A stretch of DNA of 37,423 bases from Sedimentisphaerales bacterium (GTDB lineage Bacteria > Planctomycetota > Phycisphaerae > Sedimentisphaerales > Anaerobacaceae). The DNA lies in assembly GCA_016935195.1 (NCBI GenBank), contig JAFGRL010000148.1, positions 1 through 37,423 on the forward strand, written 5' to 3'. Shown here one piece after another: positions 16,096-26,079 of the stretch (positions are counted from its first letter, which is position 1; every line of letters starts with the position of its first letter). Below the pieces are notes generated by a model. The model did not search any database. It was not told the origin of the DNA and saw only the letters and a program-made list of their open reading frames with translations. Made by a program: the position numbers and the translations under genes.

Positions 16096-16918
16096 AATCG
16101 TCCGGCAGGTACTGGGTCTCAAAAACAGTGCCGCCCATTCGCAGCACCGCTAGGTCATCTTCACTGACTTGTCCGTTGATAAACTGCTGAACGGTGGGGT
16201 GTGGATGGTTTCGGATTTTCTCGGCATCACCATCTGCAACAATTTTGCCGTTGTGAAGCATAACAATCCGGTCCGCTATCTTATAGGCGCTTGTCATGTC
16301 GTGTGTAACAACAATACTGGTAACACCCAGTCCCCTTCGCAGCTTCAAAATTAACTCATTGATTACATCTGCACGAATTGGGTCAAGCCCTGTGGTCGGC
16401 TCATCATAAAGAATCACCTCCGGATTCAAAGCGATTGCTCTGGCCAAAGCTACTCTCTTGCGCTGTCCGCCGGAGAGTTTAGCAGGAAAATAATCCTGAA
16501 AACCATCGAGTCCAACCATTGCAAGTTTCGATTTGACCAGTTCATCGGCTCCGCTGTTTTCGCTTATTCCGTAGTCCTGCCTGACCGGGAACAATATATT
16601 TTCCGCAACGCTTAGACTGTCAAATAAAGCCCCCGCCTGGAACAAAAACCCGAAATGTGTACGAATCCCACTGATTTGCTTTTCCGGCAGATCGTCAATT
16701 CTACTTCCCTTAAAATAGACTTCGCCGGAACTTGGCCGGAGCAGAACTATAAAATGTTTCACAAAAACGGTCTTGCCGCAGCCGCTGGGGCCTATTATCA
16801 CTGTGGTTTTGCCCTTTTCTATATTTAGTGAAATATTGTCGAGAACAACCTTGCTGCCAAAGCTCTTCGTAAGATTCTTAACTTCAATTATGTACTGGCT
16901 GTTCTGATTCTCGCCCAT
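16085..16918 (-). CDS. mlaF: MlaF-type ABC transporter ATPase (lipid transport)
   Basis: This is the ATPase of an Mla/MCE-type phospholipid transporter. In 277 residues it has Walker A GPSGCGKT (43-50), a Q-loop FLFQAGALFDSLSV (91-104, the Q-A-G-A-L-F-D form typical of MlaF/MkL proteins), signature LSGGQ (148-152), Walker B VILYDEPTTGLD (168-179) and the switch histidine H206 in VTHD. GAGGGAA precedes the ATG. The membrane permease gene lies 53 bases upstream on the same strand, as in mla operons. No gene for the MCE-domain subunit (MlaD) follows; instead the gene ends in an 11-base tail-to-tail overlap with the DUF4954 gene. Confidence 0.93.
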   Translation of the reverse strand: MGENQNSQYIIEVKNLTKSFGSKVVLDNISLNIEKGKTTVIIGPSGCGKTVFVKHFIVLLRPSSGEVYFKGSRIDDLPEKQISGIRTHFGFLFQAGALFDSLSVAENILFPVRQDYGISENSGADELVKSKLAMVGLDGFQDYFPAKLSGGQRKRVALARAIALNPEVILYDEPTTGLDPIRADVINELILKLRRGLGVTSIVVTHDMTSAYKIADRIVMLHNGKIVADGDAEKIRNHPHPTVQQFINGQVSEDDLAVLRMGGTVFETQYLPDDFKD

Positions 16919-16971
16919 ATTTCCCTCTATCGGCTGCCTCGAACCTTTGGTCTTTTGACAAGCCCGATATC

Positions 16972-17781
16972 TTAAACCAGACTTCTTATCGGCCAGAGCG
17001 TATTGTATATTGCCTTGAAAATCACCACCAGTGCGAAATCAAGGGCCAGTATGGATATAAAGCTCGTAACGAAAGCCTCTGTGCACGCCTGTCCTACGCC
17101 GTGGGCTCCCTCCTTACATGTAAAGCCTTTATAACAGCTTACAGCGGCAATCGCTGCCCCGAAAAAGAATCCTTTTATGACTCCGATGCACACATCCCAT
17201 AACTCAACACCCGAGGCACTAAAGCTCCAGTATGCTCTGCTGTTTATCCCAAGGTAAATAACGCTTACGAAATAGCCTCCCACTATACCCATCAGATCTG
17301 CATAGATGATTAAAAATGGCGTAAGTAAAAGACATGCCAATATCCTTGGAGCTACCAGATAACGTACCGGGTCGGTGCCCATGCTCCTGACGGCATCGAT
17401 TTGCTCAGTAACATTCATAGTCCCTAATTCGGCCGTCAAAGCCCCTCCAATACGACCTGCTAACATCACTGCTGCAAGTACAGGGCCAAGCTCTTTTACA
17501 ACAGAAATATTGATTAACACACCCAGGTGCTCTTCTAAACCCATACCAGCGAGCTGGTCATATGCCTGTATTGACAGAGTCATACCAACAAATGCACCGG
17601 TAATCATAATAACCGGCACACTTCGCACGCCGATAACATTCATCTGCATCCATATTAATGGGTAAGTGCTGCTTCGGCTGATGCTCCATATAGAGGTTCT
17701 TATTGCCTGGGCAACAAAGCGACCAAACCTCCCGATACTACCCATTCCCTCTACCGTTCTTGCTCCAAGTGACTCTATCAT
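16972..17781 (-). CDS. mlaE: MlaE-type ABC transporter permease (lipid transport)
   Basis: This is the inner-membrane permease of an Mla/MCE-type lipid transporter. The 269 residues contain the family core: the ITGAFVGMTLSIQAYDQL helix, KELGPVLAAVMLAGRIGGA, AELGTMNVTEQIDA, and RSMGTDPVRYLVAPRILA, followed by hydrophobic segments. AAAGGAA lies before the ATG at 17781. It is first of a two-gene operon with mlaF. In characterised systems this pair works with an MCE protein that bridges the periplasm; that component must be encoded elsewhere if the system works. Confidence 0.94.
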   Translation of the reverse strand: MIESLGARTVEGMGSIGRFGRFVAQAIRTSIWSISRSSTYPLIWMQMNVIGVRSVPVIMITGAFVGMTLSIQAYDQLAGMGLEEHLGVLINISVVKELGPVLAAVMLAGRIGGALTAELGTMNVTEQIDAVRSMGTDPVRYLVAPRILACLLLTPFLIIYADLMGIVGGYFVSVIYLGINSRAYWSFSASGVELWDVCIGVIKGFFFGAAIAAVSCYKGFTCKEGAHGVGQACTEAFVTSFISILALDFALVVIFKAIYNTLWPIRSLV

Positions 17782-17868
17782 AATGCGATTCCTTTCGCTT
17801 CAACCGCACAAAATATTCTTTCAGGACAGGCTAATTCAATTATAACCAAAGCTAAAGTAATCATCACT

Positions 17869-17897
17869 GTTTTACCGATTGGCCTTGGCAATGTCAA
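17869..17897 (-). promoter_or_regulatory. Candidate promoter of mlaEF
   Basis: On the minus strand TTGACA (17892-17897) and TAAAAC (17869-17874) are separated by 17 bases, about 90 bases before the mlaE start. The -35 element lies inside a small dyad CCTTG-N7-CAAGG. The rest of the 365-base gap 17782-18146 holds no gene; a weaker plus-strand promoter for the B12-like gene may lie at its end. Confidence 0.5.
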
Positions 17898-18146
17898 GGT
17901 GTTGATATTTGTCACAAATTAGCCAATCCTGATAGTGCTATCTCAAAGCTAAATTCAAGAAATTCTTAAGCTGAGAGCCTTTAGAAATTAAATTTTGTAT
18001 ATTGCCAAAATTAACTATTTTCACTAAAGATTTTAACTGCAGTTCACCGAAGTGTATATTGCCCATTTTAACATGTGGTTTTTCGCTTTTTGCGTATTTT
18101 GTTATATGTGACATAGATAAGGGAATTTAGTATATCTGAGGTAAAA

Positions 18147-18887
18147 ATGATGGTTGAAAATATCACACACGAAAGCTATTTAGAGGCTCTTTTGCGAGGT
18201 GACCGAGGTCAGGCTCGTGCTGTAATCGAACAAACCCTGCACACCGGAATCACAGCTAATGGTGTGTACATAGACGTTATATGGCCGATTATGGCTGAAA
18301 TTGAGAAGCTGCTGCGCTCAGAAAAGATTACGCCGGCTCAGGAACACCTGGCCACGAGAATCAACCGTACAATCGTCGATCAACTCCAGAATAAGCTGCC
18401 GCGCAAGCAGAAAAGGGACAAAAAAATAGCCGTATGCTGTGCCCCGAAGGAGATTCAGGAGCTTGGTGCACAGATAATGACTGACCTTTTTGAAAGCGAC
18501 GGCTGGGAGGTAAGATTGCTCGGAGGTGGTCTGACAAATGATGACGTACTTGTTTTTGTTAATGACTACGCACCAGACATTCTTCTAATATACGGTACAG
18601 AGCCCAAGCAGGCACCTGATATTCGCCGGCTCATAGACACGATAAAGGGCATAAATGCCTGGCCAAATATGCGGATAATGGTATCAGGGGGCCTGTTTAA
18701 TCGTGCCGAAGGCCTTTGGATCGAAATCGGAGCAGATATGTTCGCAGAAACAGCGACAGAAGCCCTTCAGCTTGCTAACGGTTCAAAACAGATTCAACCT
18801 GAGCACAGGACGATAAATACCCGAAAGAAAAGACCGGTTAGGGTTGGTGTAAATGTCCCACAAAGTATGGTTGAGTCGTACAAATAA
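18147..18887 (+). CDS. Stand-alone B12-binding-domain-like protein lacking the usual histidine ligand
   Basis: The 246 residues show the two-part architecture of cobalamin-binding sensor proteins. A helical cap domain (about 5-85) includes ITPAQEHLATRIN, like the EH element of CarH-type photoreceptors, but without the preceding tryptophan of W-x9-EH (leucine here). A Rossmann-like B12-binding domain (about 92-215) carries the LLGGGLTNDDVL and IMVSGGLFN segments. The classical cobalt-coordinating D-x-H-x-x-G is replaced by EIQELG (102-107), so the histidine is glutamine. There is no DNA-binding or kinase domain. It may bind cobalamin without histidine, bind something else, or act as a degenerate scaffold. 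It stands alone: mlaE diverges upstream and ileS follows. GAGG at 18138-18141 supports the ATG at 18147 or the one next to it. Confidence 0.75.
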   Translation: MMVENITHESYLEALLRGDRGQARAVIEQTLHTGITANGVYIDVIWPIMAEIEKLLRSEKITPAQEHLATRINRTIVDQLQNKLPRKQKRDKKIAVCCAPKEIQELGAQIMTDLFESDGWEVRLLGGGLTNDDVLVFVNDYAPDILLIYGTEPKQAPDIRRLIDTIKGINAWPNMRIMVSGGLFNRAEGLWIEIGADMFAETATEALQLANGSKQIQPEHRTINTRKKRPVRVGVNVPQSMVESYK

Positions 18888-18944
18888 CATCGACAGTGCA
18901 GCTTTTAACATAAAAACTTCGAACACAATAAGCCTAAGTGTGTA

Positions 18945-18974
18945 TTGAAAAAGCCTGCCTTATTTGTGTAGAAT
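18945..18974 (+). promoter_or_regulatory. Candidate promoter of ileS
   Basis: TTGAAA (18945-18950) and TAGAAT (18969-18974) are 18 bases apart, about 125 bases before the ileS start. No T-box or other known leader structure was recognised between them and the gene. Confidence 0.35.
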
Positions 18975-19098
18975 TTGCCAAGTCATTTTCTTTATCCTTT
19001 TTTAGTTTTCTGTATGATTTCAGATTCCCTTGACAGTTAATTGCAGGCATTTTATCCTTACCGGTTTACTGGTTAGAAAATTCCAAAGGAATTGTTGA

Positions 19099-22005
19099 AT
19101 GACAAAAGCTAATAAAGATGCACGTACCAAAAATGACTTGCAGCGCAAAGATATTAAGAGTTATCGTGAGACGCTGAATCTGCCGAAGACCATCTTTTCG
19201 ATGAAGGCCAATCTTGTGCAGCGCGAGCCTCAGATCTATAAGGCTTGGAAAAGGCAAAATCTATATGAAAAGATAAGAAGAGATCGCAAGGGTAACCCTT
19301 TATATGTGCTTCACGACGGCCCGCCTTATGCCAATGGCGATATTCATATGGGTACTGTCATAAATAAGGTACTCAAGGATTTCGTTGTCAAATACAGGAC
19401 TATGGCCGGTTTCGATGCTCCGTATGTGCCGGGCTGGGACTGTCACGGTCTTCCAATAGAAGTGAAGGTAACGGCTGAACTTGGCGAGAAAGTTTTAACA
19501 AAATCAAAACTTGAGATACGAAAAGACTGTAAGAAATATGCCGGCAAATTCGTAAAGATTCAAGGTGAGCAGTTTCAACGGCTGGGAGTTTTCGGCGATT
19601 TTGACAATCCTTATCTGACATATAAGCCAGAGTATGAAGCAGGGATACTGGAAGTATTTGCCGAATTAGTGGATAAGGGTCTTGTACACAAGCAGCTTAA
19701 GCCAATCCACTGGTCGGTGGGTTGCCAGACGGCTCTGGCCGAAGCCGAGCTGGAATACAAAAACATTGCATCGCCCAGTATATTTGTAAACTTTCCGGCT
19801 GCTAAAGAAAGTGTTGAGAAGCTGATTGAGCTGGGTTTGGTTGACAGTGAAAAGGCCAGTGACACAAAAGTTTGCTTTATGATTTGGACGACAACGCCCT
19901 GGACATTGACTGCCAACTTAGCAGTTGCGGTGCATCCTTCTCTGGACTATACAGCCATAACTTTTGAAAAGGATGGCGATAAATTTACTTCCATACTGGC
20001 AAATGAACGAATAGAGGCAGTAGCTGCCGCCGGCGGGCTAAAGCCGGAGCAATACAAAATCAGCGAAAAGTCTATCAAGGGGGCTGAGCTCGAAGGTTTA
20101 CGGTATTTGCATCCGTTTCTTCCGGGCAATCCGACTGAACAGGACGCTTATATGGTAGTTACTGCCGACCATGTTACCACAGAAGATGGGACCGGCCTTG
20201 TTCATACCGCTCCTGGCCACGGCCTTGAGGATTATATCGTCGGACAAAAATACGGGTTGGCAATTTACGCACCTGTGACCGATGACGGGCGATACGATGA
20301 TACGGTGCCTGATTGGCTTAAAGGAAAGAATGTGCTGGAGGTAGATTCACTTGTCAATGAAGTCTTAGGGGAAAAGGGTCTTATGTTCGCCCAAGGTGAG
20401 GTCGTGCACAGCTATCCGCACTGCTGGCGCAGTAAGATGCCGGTAATATTTCGGGCGACCGAGCAGTGGTTTATCAGTGTTGACAAGGAACTGCCTGGTT
20501 TGGGCAAGAGCCTGCGTGATTTGGCACTTGAAAGTATCAGAAAAGTCAGATGGGTTCCAGCGTGGGGGCAAAAAAGGATTTGGGGCATGCTCGAATCGCG
20601 TCCTGACTGGTGCATCAGCAGGCAGAGAAGCTGGGGACTGCCTCTGCCGGTATTTGTAAACTCTCAAGGGGAAAGCCTGTTAACCAAAGATTCCGTATTG
20701 GCTATTGCCAAACACATCGGCAGCAAAGGTTCGGACAGTTGGTTTAAGGATACGCCACAAGAGATTTTAGGTGCAGATTTCGATTTGCCCGAAGGATTTG
20801 GGTTTGATGATTTACAGAAGGAGCAGAACATCTTTGATGTCTGGTTCGAGTCAGGCTGCAGCTGGTATAGTGTGGCGCAAAAGATAGGCTGGCCGGTGCC
20901 GGTCGATTTATATCTGGAAGGTTCCGACCAGCATCGTGGCTGGTTCCAGTTATCGCTTTTGCCTGCCCTGGGTGCAATTGGTAAAGAGCCTTTCAAATGT
21001 GTCCTGACACACGGTTTCACGGTTGATGAAAAAGGAATTAAGCAGTCCAAATCGTTGGGCAATTATGTTAGCGCTAAGGAAGAAGTAGCGAAATACGGTG
21101 CTGATATTCTAAGGCTCTGGGTATCAAGTGTCAACTACCAGGAAGATATTCGGTGCAACGACGAGCTTATAGGAAGGACACAGGATGCATACAGAAAGAT
21201 TCGAAACACACTGAGGTATATGTTGGGCAATATTTCTGATTTCGAGCCGGGTAAAGATTCCGTCGCATACAGTGATATGTTTGAAATCGACAAATGGGCT
21301 ATGCAACAGCTTCAGAAACTGATTGCCGGAGCTGCTGAGGCTTATGAGGATTTCCGTTTTCACCGGGTCTTTTCGCTGATTTATAATTTCTGTACCGTCC
21401 AGATGAGCAGTATCTATATGGATGTGCTCAAGGACAGGCTCTACTGCGACCCAGCCAACAGTTTATCCCGGCGAAGCGCCCAAACAGCAATGTATAATAT
21501 ACTGGATTGCCTGGTTCGTATGCTGGCACCAATATTGGCATACACCGCAGAAGAAGTGTGGGCAGCAATGAAATTTAAATCCCGGAATGTGGAGAGCGTA
21601 CACTTAGCTGAAATGCCAAAAGTTGATGATTCTATCGATTTCAAGAGCGTCGAACCTATGTGGGACAAAATAATGAAACTGCGCGATGATGTTTTGCGTG
21701 TGCTCGAAGGCCTGAGGCGAGATAAGAAGATAGCGAGTAATCAGGAAGCGAGCGTAACCGTAAACTGCGCAAACGATGAATTAGCTGCCATTTTAAGTGA
21801 CTTCGGACTTGAACGGTTTGCTGCTTTATGCATAGTCAGTGAAGTAGAACTTCAGAAAAGCACTTCTGAGACTACAATTTCCGCACAGAAAAGCAGTTAT
21901 CAAAAATGTCAGCGGTGCTGGAATTACTGGCCAAGTGTAGGTGCGGATAAAAATTATCCCGACCTTTGCGATCGCTGCTCGAAAGTGGTCGCATGTATGA
22001 TGTAG
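19099..22005 (+). CDS. ileS: Isoleucyl-tRNA synthetase
   Basis: This charges tRNA-Ile with isoleucine. At 968 residues it has the normal bacterial length. The class I HIGH signature appears as HMG within [12 protein letters not shown] (ending at residue 85). The KMSKS loop appears as KQSKS (648-652) in the context [11 protein letters not shown]. The editing domain segment includes [18 protein letters not shown] and later [14 protein letters not shown]-terminal zinc knuckle has two cysteine pairs (CQRC, then CDRC), as in bacterial-type enzymes. AAAGGA lies 10 bases before the ATG. The gene ends 4 bases before the end of the convergent heptosyltransferase gene. KQSKS in place of KMSKS is a mild variation. 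Confidence 0.97.
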   Translation: MTKANKDARTKNDLQRKDIKSYRETLNLPKTIFSMKANLVQREPQIYKAWKRQNLYEKIRRDRKGNPLYVLHDGPPYANGDIHMGTVINKVLKDFVVKYRTMAGFDAPYVPGWDCHGLPIEVKVTAELGEKVLTKSKLEIRKDCKKYAGKFVKIQGEQFQRLGVFGDFDNPYLTYKPEYEAGILEVFAELVDKGLVHKQLKPIHWSVGCQTALAEAELEYKNIASPSIFVNFPAAKESVEKLIELGLVDSEKASDTKVCFMIWTTTPWTLTANLAVAVHPSLDYTAITFEKDGDKFTSILANERIEAVAAAGGLKPEQYKISEKSIKGAELEGLRYLHPFLPGNPTEQDAYMVVTADHVTTEDGTGLVHTAPGHGLEDYIVGQKYGLAIYAPVTDDGRYDDTVPDWLKGKNVLEVDSLVNEVLGEKGLMFAQGEVVHSYPHCWRSKMPVIFRATEQWFISVDKELPGLGKSLRDLALESIRKVRWVPAWGQKRIWGMLESRPDWCISRQRSWGLPLPVFVNSQGESLLTKDSVLAIAKHIGSKGSDSWFKDTPQEILGADFDLPEGFGFDDLQKEQNIFDVWFESGCSWYSVAQKIGWPVPVDLYLEGSDQHRGWFQLSLLPALGAIGKEPFKCVLTHGFTVDEKGIKQSKSLGNYVSAKEEVAKYGADILRLWVSSVNYQEDIRCNDELIGRTQDAYRKIRNTLRYMLGNISDFEPGKDSVAYSDMFEIDKWAMQQLQKLIAGAAEAYEDFRFHRVFSLIYNFCTVQMSSIYMDVLKDRLYCDPANSLSRRSAQTAMYNILDCLVRMLAPILAYTAEEVWAAMKFKSRNVESVHLAEMPKVDDSIDFKSVEPMWDKIMKLRDDVLRVLEGLRRDKKIASNQEASVTVNCANDELAAILSDFGLERFAALCIVSEVELQKSTSETTISAQKSSYQKCQRCWNYWPSVGADKNYPDLCDRCSKVVACMM

Positions 22006-22009
22006 AAAA

Positions 22010-23065
22010 TCACGCCGGCAGCGACGTTTTTTCAATTTGTTCGCATACCTTATTGTAAACTTCGTTAGCACTTATAGCTCTTATGTCATACCTGGGATTT
22101 TTGCTTTTTATATCAGGTCCTCTGTCGAACGGATCTTTCGCGACAACACAATCAAATCTTTTACATGGTGCTAAGCGAGCTGGATTTGAGCAGCCGAAGA
22201 TCATTACTAACGGCGTGCCTAAAGCAGCGGCAATATGTCCTGGTCCTGTATCATTACTAACAACAACCTTAGCGTTTTTTAATAAGACCACCAACTCCTC
22301 AAGAGTCGTAAGTCCGGCAAAATTTACGATTGGGGTGTCGGTGAGGTTGTTGATTTTCTCAACAAGAAGATTTTCAGTTTTAGTGCCGGTTGCCACTATC
22401 GAAAGACCAAACTGCGAATAAATTCTTGCTGCCAGGATTGCAAAATTTTCAAGCGGCCAACATTTACTTTTATGAGCGGAACCTGGTATGAGCACAGCAT
22501 AACTATTAGATGTAATATTATGGTCAGCCAATAATCGATTTAGTGAGTCGGATTCTGTCGGAACTATTGGCAGCACGAAACCAACATTTTTCGTATTGGA
22601 TCCGGCAGCTTCGACAACTTTTAACTGGTAGTCGATTATGTGGACACAATTCTCATCTTTAGGGATTTTTTTAGTATAGAAAAGGTGAGCAAATTCTCTT
22701 GCATCGGCGGTTCCGAAACGATTTTTACATTTTGAAAGCCAGGCTAAAACGGCAGTTCTGAAAAGTCCCTGCAGGTCTATGACCGCGTCAAATTGGTTTT
22801 GCCTAAGCTCCGAGATGAGCGATAGAAGTGCCCTGAAAGCTCGAGGATTATACCAGGCCTTTGCGAGGAGTTTTCGGTCGAAAAGAATTATCTGCGTTAA
22901 AAACGGGTGGTTTTTGAGCAGACCTGCAAACTCCGGCCGGATAAGCCAGCTTATCCGTGCATCGGGGCAGCTTTTACGCAAGGCAGAAAGGGCCGGCAAG
23001 GCAGATACAATATCACCAAGTGAACTGGGTTTTATTATCAGAATGTTTTGAAATCGAGTCAGCAT
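22010..23065 (-). CDS. Heptosyltransferase-type glycosyltransferase (GT9), lipopolysaccharide core
   Basis: This family 9 glycosyltransferase of 351 residues resembles WaaC/WaaF/RfaF, which add ADP-heptose to the lipopolysaccharide inner core on the cytoplasmic side of the inner membrane. It opens with ILIIKPSSLGDIVSALPAL, containing the catalytic aspartate D18 of the family. The C-terminal half has the donor-binding VSNDTGPGHIAAALGTP, followed by MIFG. A middle PGSAHKSKCWP segment matches the family's sugar-nucleotide binding region. No convincing ribosome binding site lies before the ATG at 23065. It stands alone, convergent with ileS. It is evidence for an outer membrane with lipopolysaccharide-like glycolipid. 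Which core sugar it transfers is unknown. Confidence 0.9.
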   Translation of the reverse strand: MLTRFQNILIIKPSSLGDIVSALPALSALRKSCPDARISWLIRPEFAGLLKNHPFLTQIILFDRKLLAKAWYNPRAFRALLSLISELRQNQFDAVIDLQGLFRTAVLAWLSKCKNRFGTADAREFAHLFYTKKIPKDENCVHIIDYQLKVVEAAGSNTKNVGFVLPIVPTESDSLNRLLADHNITSNSYAVLIPGSAHKSKCWPLENFAILAARIYSQFGLSIVATGTKTENLLVEKINNLTDTPIVNFAGLTTLEELVVLLKNAKVVVSNDTGPGHIAAALGTPLVMIFGCSNPARLAPCKRFDCVVAKDPFDRGPDIKSKNPRYDIRAISANEVYNKVCEQIEKTSLPA

Positions 23066-23154
23066 CTGTAGTGATTGATTATATAGCCGTTACAGAGATG
23101 TTGGTAGTTTTTTCTGGGGGGCGGTTGGAAAATTGCCGGCTTAGTTTTTTTTAC

Positions 23155-23183
23155 TTTGGAATTCGGAACATAGCTGCTATAAG
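23155..23183 (+). promoter_or_regulatory. Candidate extended -10 promoter of the first barrel-HEAT gene
   Basis: TGC followed by TATAAG (23178-23183) forms an extended -10 element, with a weak -35 (TTTGGA) 17 bases upstream. The inverted paralogue's gene has the same TGCTATAA core (30441-30449). The leader would be about 35 bases. Confidence 0.4.
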
Positions 23184-23224
23184 TAACATTCCCAATAATA
23201 CTGTAATTCCCAGGAGGTCAGAAA

Positions 23225-25993
23225 ATGGATTTTAGAGCCAGCAAGGTTGCAATATGTGTTGCGGTATTTGTCCTGATTGGCTGTTTTGTTGCGAATGGTC
23301 AGAAAGAGGGCAGCACGAAGCTGCCTTTGCTTGATGTTTACATAAGTACGGGTGATAACCATTGGCTTGGTGATTCGCTTGCCGTTGACTCGAATAGTTC
23401 ACTGGAAGCAGCGTTCGACATGTTTAAGAACACACTTGGCATCAGAAGACTTTACTGGCGTGGGTTGCAAGAAGCCGCCTGGGTCAATACGGCGCACGTT
23501 CGCGAAGAAAACTTTCGCTATGCCACATTTCACAAGTGGTCGCGGTATCTTATTAAGGACATCGATTTAGAGAAAATGGTTGTCAAAAAGGGAGAAAAGT
23601 ACGGAATAGAGGTCTGGGGTGTCGCCACACTTGGTGATTGGGGTTCACCTGCTGATACACCGGGCTTTAACGATTTTCCGTTTAATTCTGAATCCAAGCT
23701 TCGGCTTGAACATCCGGAATGGGTACCTGTGGATAAGTATGGCTATAGGCGTCAAGGCGGGACTATTGAATTAGCATACCCTCAGGCAAGAAAAGCTCTC
23801 GTAGAGCTACACACCCATTTGGCACATGAGGCCGGCTACAAAGGCGTGATGTTTCTGACGTATGTCGAGAACTTCAGCATGCGTTTTCAGGATGAGTTCG
23901 GCTACAGCGAACCAATAGTAAAAAATTTCAAAAAACGATATGGAATCGACATTCGCAAAGAAGATTTTACTCGTGGTGCAAGCAAATATGACTGGTATGC
24001 ACTTAGAGGAGAATATGTTACCAAGTACCTGCGCGAACTGAGGGACTCTCTTGGTCAATACGGCATAAAGCTTGGTATGTTTATCAGTCCCCATCGTGCT
24101 CACTACCCTCAGTCATGGGCAACATCTCCGGATATTTACTCAACAGTTGGACGTATCTACTTGGACCTCGAGACGTGGGTACAGGAAGGTATTGTGGATC
24201 AGCTTGTCGTCTTTGGTAACTGCGCTAGGGTTCGACAGGCGAAAACCGTCAGTGACCTTATATGGCTGACGCGAGATACGAACACAAAGGTTTCATTTTT
24301 AACATCGGGACCGGATGATCCTCGCTGGCGCGACTTTCAGGATAAAGGCTGTGCCACCGTGCTGACACTGGGCGAGGACGCAGGGTACTTCACAAGAAGC
24401 ACTATTGCCAAACAATCCGAAACGGCACTAAAAAGCGGAACTACCTACGAGAAGATGAAATTCTTAAGTCAGGTGGTTGAAGGAAAATCGCAGGCAGCTT
24501 CACAAAATATAGTCCCTCTTACAAAACATGAAAATGTTATCATGCGCCGACTCGCCCTTTTGGCATTGAGTAAACTTAAGGACCCCAAGGCGATACCTGC
24601 TATCGAAAAAGGGTTGTTTGATACTGAAGTCGGAGTACGGTGTTCTGCCATGAAGTCGCTGACCGGCAATCACGGACCCAAAAGCACAGCTATGATACTA
24701 AAGGCTATTGATAGAGACAGCAACCATCCGCTCTGTGAGATGGCTCGCAATACACTTTCACGGCTAAAACCTGTACCACGTAAGGAGCTATCTGAGGCGG
24801 CACTGACCCACAGCAATCCAATGGTACGAACTACAGCACTACGAGGCCTTCAATTCGTAGCCACAGCAGAGCAGATACCGGTTTTTGAAAAGGCACTGAA
24901 TGACTCATGTGGTTACGCTCGTTATATAGCAGCTATGGCACTTGGTCGAATGTACAACAGTCCTGAGGCTATAGAGGTGCTGATAAAAGCGACAGAGCAC
25001 AAGGATGTGGCTACTGCCGACAGGGCCGCTGTGTCACTCGGCGAGACAGTAAAACGCGGAGGCGACAAAATTGAATCACTAAAACCGAGAATTCTTACAA
25101 CTCTAAAAGGTCTTTTTGCTCAGATGGGTGATGGCTGTAGCCGAACTGATGCAGAATGGGGCTACAGGTCTGTAGGAAATGCCCTGCTTGATTTTGGCAA
25201 TGAAGGCAAAAAAGTTCTGCGACAGTTTATGTCTCAGAGCAAAGACAAAAGATTGGCAGAATTAGCTTGGCGAGTACTCTACTTTAGAGAAAAGGCGGGT
25301 CAGAACAAATTTAACATAATATCCGAAAAGGAAAACGACCAGGCATTTAAGGCCAGACCAGCTTGGTTAAAAAACATCAGAGTGGAAAGAATCAGGCAGG
25401 ATTTTGAGAACGAAAAAATCTTTGGCAAAGAGGCATCGGGCTCGGTTGGTAATTCAGCCGGAGTTGCCGCACGATGGAGCAACTTTAATAAGGCAAAAGG
25501 CCCTATGTCGCAGTCTGCTATAGCACACAGCGGCAAAAAATCTATTAAATTAGTCCGCGGAGGTGATGGTCTTTCCGGATGGGTTGACAAGGCAGTTCCT
25601 GGAGATGTTGACTATGAAATGCAGGTATGGCTTTACCGCGGACCGCAAGGCAGCTGCGCTTTAAGTGCAAAAGATATCTCAAGGCGAGAAAGTTTCGCAA
25701 TTCTTATTGGTCAGGATGGCAATTTGAATATTCGCCATTTTGATGGCGAAACGAGCTGGGTTAGCACTAAACTTAGCGTACCAATAGAGAAATGGACTAA
25801 AATTACGGTTGAAGCAGCACAAGGAACAAATAGCTACTCAGTGTCAATCCAAGGAAAGGACGGCATTGAGGCCAAGTCTCAAAGCGAACAGCTTAATTTA
25901 ACATCGGACATTTATATGGTTTCGTTCCGGCCACAAGGTCCTGAAAACACCGCCTGCTATATTGATGATATAAAATTAGCCGAAGTACGCTGA
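23225..25993 (+). CDS. Exported barrel-like glycosidase-type domain fused to HEAT repeats and a LamG-like domain
   Basis: This 922-residue exported protein has a hydrophobic N-terminus with the lipobox LIGC (cysteine 20), so it is probably a lipoprotein. Residues 35-395 look like a TIM-barrel, glycoside-hydrolase-like domain: YISTGDNHWLGDSL, the RRLYWRGLQEA strand, EHPEWVPVDKYG and YVENFSMRF with a conserved glutamate (E215). Residues 420-690 form HEAT-like repeats (paired helices such as MRRLALLALSKLKDPKAIPA and GYARYIAAMALGRM). Residues 740-922 resemble a LamG/concanavalin-type beta-sandwich. AGGAGG lies 7 bases before the ATG, and an upstream extended -10 is present. A shorter paralogue without the last domain lies at 28183-30351 on the other strand. 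No family with this exact architecture is known to me; glycan processing or recognition outside the cytoplasm is inference. Confidence 0.85.
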   Translation: MDFRASKVAICVAVFVLIGCFVANGQKEGSTKLPLLDVYISTGDNHWLGDSLAVDSNSSLEAAFDMFKNTLGIRRLYWRGLQEAAWVNTAHVREENFRYATFHKWSRYLIKDIDLEKMVVKKGEKYGIEVWGVATLGDWGSPADTPGFNDFPFNSESKLRLEHPEWVPVDKYGYRRQGGTIELAYPQARKALVELHTHLAHEAGYKGVMFLTYVENFSMRFQDEFGYSEPIVKNFKKRYGIDIRKEDFTRGASKYDWYALRGEYVTKYLRELRDSLGQYGIKLGMFISPHRAHYPQSWATSPDIYSTVGRIYLDLETWVQEGIVDQLVVFGNCARVRQAKTVSDLIWLTRDTNTKVSFLTSGPDDPRWRDFQDKGCATVLTLGEDAGYFTRSTIAKQSETALKSGTTYEKMKFLSQVVEGKSQAASQNIVPLTKHENVIMRRLALLALSKLKDPKAIPAIEKGLFDTEVGVRCSAMKSLTGNHGPKSTAMILKAIDRDSNHPLCEMARNTLSRLKPVPRKELSEAALTHSNPMVRTTALRGLQFVATAEQIPVFEKALNDSCGYARYIAAMALGRMYNSPEAIEVLIKATEHKDVATADRAAVSLGETVKRGGDKIESLKPRILTTLKGLFAQMGDGCSRTDAEWGYRSVGNALLDFGNEGKKVLRQFMSQSKDKRLAELAWRVLYFREKAGQNKFNIISEKENDQAFKARPAWLKNIRVERIRQDFENEKIFGKEASGSVGNSAGVAARWSNFNKAKGPMSQSAIAHSGKKSIKLVRGGDGLSGWVDKAVPGDVDYEMQVWLYRGPQGSCALSAKDISRRESFAILIGQDGNLNIRHFDGETSWVSTKLSVPIEKWTKITVEAAQGTNSYSVSIQGKDGIEAKSQSEQLNLTSDIYMVSFRPQGPENTACYIDDIKLAEVR

Positions 25994-26057
25994 CAGACTA
26001 CTTTGAGTTGTTGTGCGCACCTTGACAAATCAAAAACCTGTCCCGCTTGAGAGAGAG

Positions 26058-26079
26058 TAGCGACTCTGCGCTATTTTTT
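26058..26079 (+). terminator. Rho-independent terminator overlapping a convergent stop codon
   Basis: TAGCG (26058-26062) pairs with CGCTA (26069-26073) around a 6-base loop and is followed by six T residues. It ends the barrel-HEAT transcript. The arm 26071-26073 is also the stop codon of the minus-strand AsmA-like gene. Confidence 0.65.

Noticed and set aside
18888-19098. T-box leader before ileS
   Set aside because: No T-box core sequence or terminator/antiterminator pair is visible.
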